Below, one piece after another: positions 60,065-64,000 of a stretch of 64,000 bases of DNA. Source of the stretch: Bacillota bacterium (GTDB lineage: Bacteria > Bacillota > Clostridia > Acetivibrionales > DSM-1351). A program made the position numbers and the translations under genes. Within the stretch, counting starts at the first letter, position 1; every line of letters begins with the position of its first letter. The stretch spans positions 1 through 64,000 of the forward strand of contig JAFABO010000097.1 in NCBI GenBank assembly GCA_023426005.1, in the 5' to 3' direction. The notes under the pieces are model-generated. The model did not search any database and was not told the origin of the DNA. It worked only from the letters and a program-made list of their open reading frames with translations.

Positions 60065-60634
60065 ATGCTTGAGAAGTATTACCCTGATTTATATTATGAC
60101 AGTATAAGACATATAGACCTGGATATGCTTGAAAAGAAAGGCATAAAGGGCTTCATACTGGATATAGACAATACACTTGTTCCAATGCACAGTAAGGATG
60201 CCGACCAAAACGCCATTACCTGGATTGGGGAGCTTAAAAAAAGAGGCTTCAAGGTGTGTATTTTATCCAATGCGGCCCGGAAACGGGTTATAAGGTTCAA
60301 CAAGGATATTGCAGTAACAGCAATCCACAGGGCATACAAACCTTCAGGCAGGGCGTTTTTAAAAGCGGCCGATGTACTGGAGCTTGAACCGGAGAGCATT
60401 GCAGTTGTGGGAGACCAGATATTTACCGACATCCATGGCGGCAATAAGGCCAATATGCTCACGATTCTGGTCAAACCTATAGATAAAAAGGAAATCCTGT
60501 ATGTCAGGCTGAAGAGGTGGCCTGAAAAGCTCATACTTGCAGGATTTGTGAAAAATCTTGAGCACCGGCTCAAGAAAAGAGAGCTCTGGAAGAAAAACAG
60601 GCTGGTTATGGAAAAGGCCAGATACAAAAAATAA
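60065..60634 (+). CDS. yqeG: YqeG-type HAD phosphatase
   Basis: This 189-residue HAD-superfamily phosphatase of subfamily IIIA (YqeG) has the nucleophile motif Asp33-Ile-Asp35-Asn-Thr37 (ILDIDNTLVP), motif II Ser in CILSNAAR, Lys in YKPSGRAF and the acidic pair in VVGDQIFTDIHGG. Relatives include phosphatidylglycerophosphatase-type and nucleotide phosphatases. In Firmicutes it commonly sits before aroE and yqeH, as aroE follows here by 22 bases. GGAGG precedes ATG 60065. Confidence 0.92.
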   Translation: MLEKYYPDLYYDSIRHIDLDMLEKKGIKGFILDIDNTLVPMHSKDADQNAITWIGELKKRGFKVCILSNAARKRVIRFNKDIAVTAIHRAYKPSGRAFLKAADVLELEPESIAVVGDQIFTDIHGGNKANMLTILVKPIDKKEILYVRLKRWPEKLILAGFVKNLEHRLKKRELWKKNRLVMEKARYKK

Positions 60635-60656
60635 TTAATGGGAGAGGAGCTTTTAT

Positions 60657-61541
60657 ATGAATCTTGTAGAAACCGTCAATGGCAAAACCGGACTTCTGGG
60701 TCTGATCGGCTGCCCGGTGGAACATACAAAATCTCCGTACATTCATAATACTTTATTCAGAGAATTTAATATAAATGCCATCTATGTACCTATACATGTC
60801 AACGGGGGGGAACTGGAGAAGGCGGTTAACGGCTTGAAAGCCCAGAACTTCATGGGTTTTAATGTTACGGTACCCTATAAAAAGGAAATCATTAAATATC
60901 TTGATGATATATCAAATGATGCTCTCCTGATGGGTGCCGTCAATACCGTCAAGAATATTGAGGGCAGGCTGAAAGGGTACAACACCGATGCGGAGGGGTT
61001 TGCCAGAGATTTCAGGGACGCTTTTGAAACAGGTTTTGCAGGCAAAAAGGTCGTACTGCTTGGAGCCGGAGGCACTGCAAGGGCTCTGGCGGTGAAGCTG
61101 GCAGCTGAAGGGGTAAAGCATCTGACGATTGTCAACAGAACCCTGGCCAATGCAGAGAATATCGTTGAACTGGTTAAAAACAATTTCGGCAGTATTGTAA
61201 CAGGTATTGTTCCGGAGGATCCGGGATTTTCAGATTGCTTCGAAAGCAGTGATATAGTCATTAATACCACACCGGCAGGGATGAGTACATATGAAGCTAA
61301 AGTTCCGTTTGACTGCAGCTTTGAATTTCAAGGAAAGCAGCTGGTATATGACATTATTTATACTCCGCAGAAAACGGATTTTCTTAAACAGGCAGAGCTG
61401 AGGGGCTGCAGGGTACGAAATGGTTTTGGAATGCTGATAAATCAAGGAATATCTGCCTTTGAAATATGGACAGGCAAAGCTGTCTCCAAAAATTATGCCG
61501 TTGAAATATTAAATCTTATAAATAAATTAGAGGATTTATAA
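60657..61541 (+). CDS. aroE: Shikimate dehydrogenase
   Basis: This 294-residue enzyme reduces 3-dehydroshikimate to shikimate with NADPH in aromatic amino acid synthesis. The substrate site shows SPYIHN, Lys75 in NVTVPYKKE and Asp111 in GYNTDAEGF. The cofactor loop is GAGGTARA (about 134-141), followed by NRT. The C-terminal GFGMLINQGISAFEIWTG is the usual helix. GGGAGAGGAG precedes ATG 60657. It forms an operon with yqeG. Confidence 0.96.
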   Translation: MNLVETVNGKTGLLGLIGCPVEHTKSPYIHNTLFREFNINAIYVPIHVNGGELEKAVNGLKAQNFMGFNVTVPYKKEIIKYLDDISNDALLMGAVNTVKNIEGRLKGYNTDAEGFARDFRDAFETGFAGKKVVLLGAGGTARALAVKLAAEGVKHLTIVNRTLANAENIVELVKNNFGSIVTGIVPEDPGFSDCFESSDIVINTTPAGMSTYEAKVPFDCSFEFQGKQLVYDIIYTPQKTDFLKQAELRGCRVRNGFGMLINQGISAFEIWTGKAVSKNYAVEILNLINKLEDL

Positions 61542-61628
61542 ATTAAATACCGAATAATACTAAAGATAAAAAGATTATATTTGTATTAATTTTGTAAAAC
61601 CTATGTGATTTGTATGAGGAGGATAAAA

Positions 61629-61895
61629 ATGGTTATCATAAAAAATTATATGGAAGAAGTAGTCTTAAATTTGATGGAAGGAATTCTTGACGATATAAAT
61701 ATGTGCAAATGTGAGATGTGTGTTATGGATATTGCAGCCCTTGCATTAAATGACCTGCCTCCCAAATACATAGCGACAGAAAAAGGAGAGCTGTATTCAA
61801 AAGCAAATGCTCTTAGAAATCAGTTTGAAGTAGACGTTATTGCTGCCATTACAAAAGCTGCCGTGCTTGTGAAAAGATCGCCGAGACACAAGTAA
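61629..61895 (+). CDS. comFB: Late competence protein ComFB-like
   Basis: This 88-residue ComFB-family protein has cysteines 26, 28 and 31 (INMCKCEMCVMDI) forming the zinc site. DIAALALNDLPPKY is the family's core motif. ATG 61629 has GAGGAGG upstream, and the GTG frame from 61605 contains that site and is rejected. In B. subtilis comFB lies in the comF operon. Some cyanobacterial ComFB proteins bind cyclic nucleotides. Here it stands alone after aroE, so its role is uncertain. Confidence 0.85.
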   Translation: MVIIKNYMEEVVLNLMEGILDDINMCKCEMCVMDIAALALNDLPPKYIATEKGELYSKANALRNQFEVDVIAAITKAAVLVKRSPRHK

Positions 61896-61930
61896 ATCAT
61901 CCATGAAAACACTATGCTAATTGATAAATA

Positions 61931-61971
61931 AAGCGTTAGCAGGCTAATTACCTGACTAGCGCTTATTATTT
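61931..61971. terminator. Bidirectional terminator between comFB and LCP genes
   Basis: AAGCGTTAGCAGG pairs with CCTGACTAGCGCTT (one bulge) around a seven-base loop, with A- and T-rich flanks on both sides. It lies between convergent genes and can serve both strands. Confidence 0.75.
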
Positions 61972-61981
61972 AATCTAAAAG

Positions 61982-63127
61982 CTAGGGCTTGTCTTTTCCG
62001 TTACCTTTTGAATCTGTTTGAGGGTTGGAAGGGTTTTTCATGGTTGATCTTGCAGGTTTTTTGTTTGACTTGGATGGTTTGTCGTCTTCATCATCCCGGT
62101 GTTTGGGCACAAACAGTTCGGAAGGAGTGACGATTCCGCCAACTGTTTTAAAGTACCGGGAAACAATGTCTTCGGCCGGGAGGGATTTTTTGGAATCAAT
62201 ATTAATAATATTACCGTTATATTCATAGAACCAACCGCCGTTTATTATCTTGTCCTCACCGTCCAGTCTGAAGGAATTAAAATTGTCGGCCGAGATGTTG
62301 ATCACACCGGAGGTCAGCTTTAATGCATCACTTAACATCATATTTGTTATAATGTTTTCAAAGGCGTAGTTGATTACAGAATTAAATTTGGGCAGATATT
62401 GGATATTCAGCTTTTGTCCTATAAACTCCTTAATGAATTTGACCTGCATTTCAGTTCTCTTGATATCACTGCCGTCATAGAACTTCCTCAACTCCTTTAA
62501 CTCCTCACGGGAATAAAGCCTTTCGTTTGGCTTTCTGAATCTCAGCAGTTGTTCAACCTTATCACCGTCCAGGAGCTGGTAGCCTTTTTTCAAATTGATG
62601 TACAAGTCCTGAGTCGGATCCTCATACCTTAAGTCGGCAGGCACGTCAAAACTGACTCCCCCCAGCATATCGGTTATTTTCTTAATGGAAGAAATATTGA
62701 TGTGGACATAATAATTAATGTTAATGCCTGTCAGGCTGCTCACAATTTCAGCCGCATACATGGCACCCTCATGCTCTCTGCCTCCGGCTGCATATGCAGC
62801 ATTGATCTTAGGCAGGATATTGTTCCTGAGTTTGACATGGGTATCGCGGGGAATGGTGACAATACTTATCTGCTTTGTATCGGGGTTGTAGTTTGCAACC
62901 ATCATGGAGTCGGTATTACCGCTGGATTTATCACCAACGAGTACAAGAAAATTCATAGGGTCGTTTTTCTTTGTACCGCTAAGACCGCTTAATATCTGAG
63001 GTATGGGTGTATCCGAGCCCGGCTCGGGAGCAATATTATTTATATAAAACATAAAAAACGTTCCAAGTACAAAAAGAAACGTCCCAAGTATCAGTGTAGT
63101 TATATACGTAAATTTTCTTGTGTTCAT
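61982..63127 (-). CDS. LytR-CpsA-Psr (LCP) family cell-wall ligase
   Basis: This 381-residue minus-strand protein has a short cytoplasmic tail, one membrane helix (about 7-28) and an extracellular LCP domain. The LCP motifs are FLVLVGDKSSGNTDSMMVAN, ISIVTIPRDTHVKL, INAAYAAGG and KVEQLLRFRK. LCP enzymes attach anionic polymers or glycans to peptidoglycan from lipid-linked precursors. The catalytic arginines are kept. The C-terminus is a long charged, low-complexity tail (DDEDDKPSKSNKKPARSTMK), unusual beyond the domain. Start 63127 is 5 bases after GAGGTCC; the ATG at 63139 contains that site. Confidence 0.9.
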   Translation of the reverse strand: MNTRKFTYITTLILGTFLFVLGTFFMFYINNIAPEPGSDTPIPQILSGLSGTKKNDPMNFLVLVGDKSSGNTDSMMVANYNPDTKQISIVTIPRDTHVKLRNNILPKINAAYAAGGREHEGAMYAAEIVSSLTGININYYVHINISSIKKITDMLGGVSFDVPADLRYEDPTQDLYINLKKGYQLLDGDKVEQLLRFRKPNERLYSREELKELRKFYDGSDIKRTEMQVKFIKEFIGQKLNIQYLPKFNSVINYAFENIITNMMLSDALKLTSGVINISADNFNSFRLDGEDKIINGGWFYEYNGNIINIDSKKSLPAEDIVSRYFKTVGGIVTPSELFVPKHRDDEDDKPSKSNKKPARSTMKNPSNPQTDSKGNGKDKP

Positions 63128-63274
63128 TTCGGACCTCATTTAGTATATATTATTTTTATCATCATAGAATTATATCACAAAATATAGTATATACCATATA
63201 TTATCACCAATCTTTTTTATAAAAATAAGTTAATGCAAATGCCAAAAGTATTCCTTTCGTACAGCTGATGTAAC

Positions 63275-63299
63275 ATATTATGTTTACACAACATAATAT
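63275..63299. promoter_or_regulatory. Inverted-repeat operator candidate
   Basis: ATATTATGTT and AACATAATAT are perfect 10-base complements around TACAC, in the divergent space between the LCP gene and the gene at 63341. The shape suits a dimeric repressor, with the protein unknown. Confidence 0.55.
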
Positions 63300-63340
63300 A
63301 TCTTAGAGCGTTTATAGCTTTTCTAAGGGAGGAATAGTAC

Positions 63341-63712
63341 TTGGATTATATGGATATTGACAGGTTGAAGAACATATTTTCAGATATGCTCAGGAATCAA
63401 TATACCCTCAGGAGTATGGAGCTCGGAATAGACGGAAAACTCATGGCAGTCGGCTATAAACCATATTGGACCAGCCGGCAGGACTCTAAAATTGAAACAC
63501 TGGAACTGAACTTTCTCAGCAGTAAAGGAGTCATGGTTCCAATAATATTGAGAAATGTTGTCAATTATGAGCTATACCCCAAAGAGGGCAGAAAAAATAA
63601 AAAATACAGGGTAAATATGATTGAACTGCTGATTTTGTCACCTTACATGCTGGCACGGAATTCGAAAGATGTTTATGATAAAATAAAACTTGAAATAATC
63701 TATGAGGATTAG
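63341..63712 (+). CDS. Hypothetical protein (123 aa)
   Basis: This 123-residue soluble protein begins MDYMDIDRLKNIFSDMLRNQ. No family is recognised. The predicted content is mixed alpha/beta, with a basic middle (YPKEGRKNKKYRVNMIELLI), no signal peptide and no cysteines. I start it at TTG 63341 with GGGAGG 7 bases upstream; the ATG three codons later is spaced 16 bases from the site. A strong dyad lies upstream and a terminator downstream, so it is a monocistronic, probably regulated gene. Confidence 0.65.
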   Translation: MDYMDIDRLKNIFSDMLRNQYTLRSMELGIDGKLMAVGYKPYWTSRQDSKIETLELNFLSSKGVMVPIILRNVVNYELYPKEGRKNKKYRVNMIELLILSPYMLARNSKDVYDKIKLEIIYED

Positions 63713-63743
63713 CTGCGGGAACAATAAATTGCCTCCGCTTTGG

Positions 63744-63790
63744 AAGTCAATTACAATCGGCCTCCTATGCCGATAGTAATTGACTTTTAT
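63744..63790 (+). terminator. Intrinsic terminator after 63341 gene
   Basis: AAGTCAATTAC and ATCGGC pair with GCCGAT and GTAATTGACTT (one A-A mismatch) around CTCCTAT, followed by TTT. It isolates the gene from iorA. Confidence 0.85.
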
Positions 63791-63901
63791 AAAAATAATC
63801 CATTATAATATTAACAATGGTTTAGCGCTATAAATTATTAAAATATTATAGAGAATCTGGATTACTATTAAGCGTGCGCAAGTACGCGGATGGAGGTTAA
63901 G

Positions 63902-64000
63902 ATGAAGAAGCTCATGCTTGGCAACGAGGCTGTAGCAAGAGGGGCATATGAGGCAGGCTGCACCATAGCGGCAGCTTATCCGGGTACGCCCAGTACTGAA
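63902..64000 (+). CDS. iorA: Indolepyruvate:ferredoxin oxidoreductase alpha subunit, N-terminus (partial)
   Basis: ATG 63902 behind GGAGG opens MKKLMLGNEAVARGAYEAG and continues to GTPSTE at the window edge. This is the highly conserved N-terminus of IorA, whose GxPG(T/I)PSTE motif belongs to the 2-oxoacid:ferredoxin oxidoreductase domain I. The enzyme oxidatively decarboxylates aryl pyruvates in anaerobes. Only 33 codons are present. Confidence 0.88.
   Translation, partial: MKKLMLGNEAVARGAYEAGCTIAAAYPGTPSTE

Noticed and set aside
60094..60627. Minus-strand open frame (177 codons) opposite yqeG
   Set aside because: It is a shadow of a clearly conserved HAD phosphatase gene, with no independent support.
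1..64000. CRISPR arrays, prophage or toxin-antitoxin systems
   Set aside because: No regularly spaced repeats, phage structural genes or recognisable toxin-antitoxin pairs were seen on either strand.

Overview
The window looks like chromosome from an anaerobic, plant-glycan-degrading Firmicute of the class Clostridia. The signs are strong AGGAGG-type ribosome binding sites with several TTG/GTG starts, YesM/YesN two-component systems beside Lpl-type sugar importers, a Gram-positive LexA box, an LCP protein, and the start of an indolepyruvate:ferredoxin oxidoreductase gene. Genus is not determinable from sequence reading alone. Nearly all genes are on the + strand.

Layout. 1-3.7 kb: housekeeping (a 4Fe-4S protein start on the minus strand, Crp/Fnr regulator, AlkA-like glycosylase, DinB-like protein, tyrS). 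3.9-16.6 kb: glycan locus 1 (YesM/YesN pair, an orphan lipoprotein binding protein, a GH29 fucosidase and terminator, then LplB/YtcP permeases, a second binding protein, a second GH29 and a GH35 beta-galactosidase). 16.8-17.0 kb: tRNA-Asn and a CAU tRNA, followed by a perfect 26-bp-arm inverted repeat. 17.3-18.5 kb: HD-GYP protein. 18.6-31.0 kb: an AT-rich island (locus 2) with a SorC-type regulator under a perfect 19-bp-arm operator, a family-1 sugar importer, D-lyxose/D-mannose isomerase, GH2 beta-mannosidase, an unassigned barrel hydrolase and a polyol dehydrogenase. It is bounded by two diverged copies of the same sequence and carries broken genes at both edges. 31.0-33.1 kb: trmK, a nif3-like gene and rnpB. 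33.1-37.4 kb: a decayed stretch with gene remnants, an HD hydrolase and an ECF sigma/anti-sigma/membrane-protein operon. 37.4-50.7 kb: glycan locus 3 (YesN/YesM, LplB/YtcP, binding protein, GH141-like beta-helix protein, short GH29, GH38 alpha-mannosidase). 50.8-54.3 kb: two YfbR-like HD phosphohydrolases flanking a Nudix hydrolase, a flavin-binding protein and a DUF1540 peptide. 54.4-64 kb: aldo/keto reductase, a LexA-boxed nuclease-helicase plus UvrD-like helicase, yqeG, aroE, comFB, LCP (minus strand), an unknown gene and the start of iorA.

How the genes work together. Three importers each have a lipoprotein binding protein and two permeases but no ATPase gene, so they probably share an MsmX-type ATPase encoded elsewhere. 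None of the glycosidases has a visible signal peptide. The picture is therefore uptake of fucose-, galactose- and mannose-containing oligosaccharides followed by cytoplasmic trimming (inference). Most coding starts given here were moved from the longest reading frame to the codon with a properly spaced Shine-Dalgarno sequence.

The most notable points are the repeat-bounded 12-kb island, the LexA-controlled PD-(D/E)XK/XPD helicase with its UvrD partner, a tRNA-like three-way-junction element at 1421-1495, and the unassigned hydrolase at 26848-29025. I found no CRISPR array or recognisable phage.
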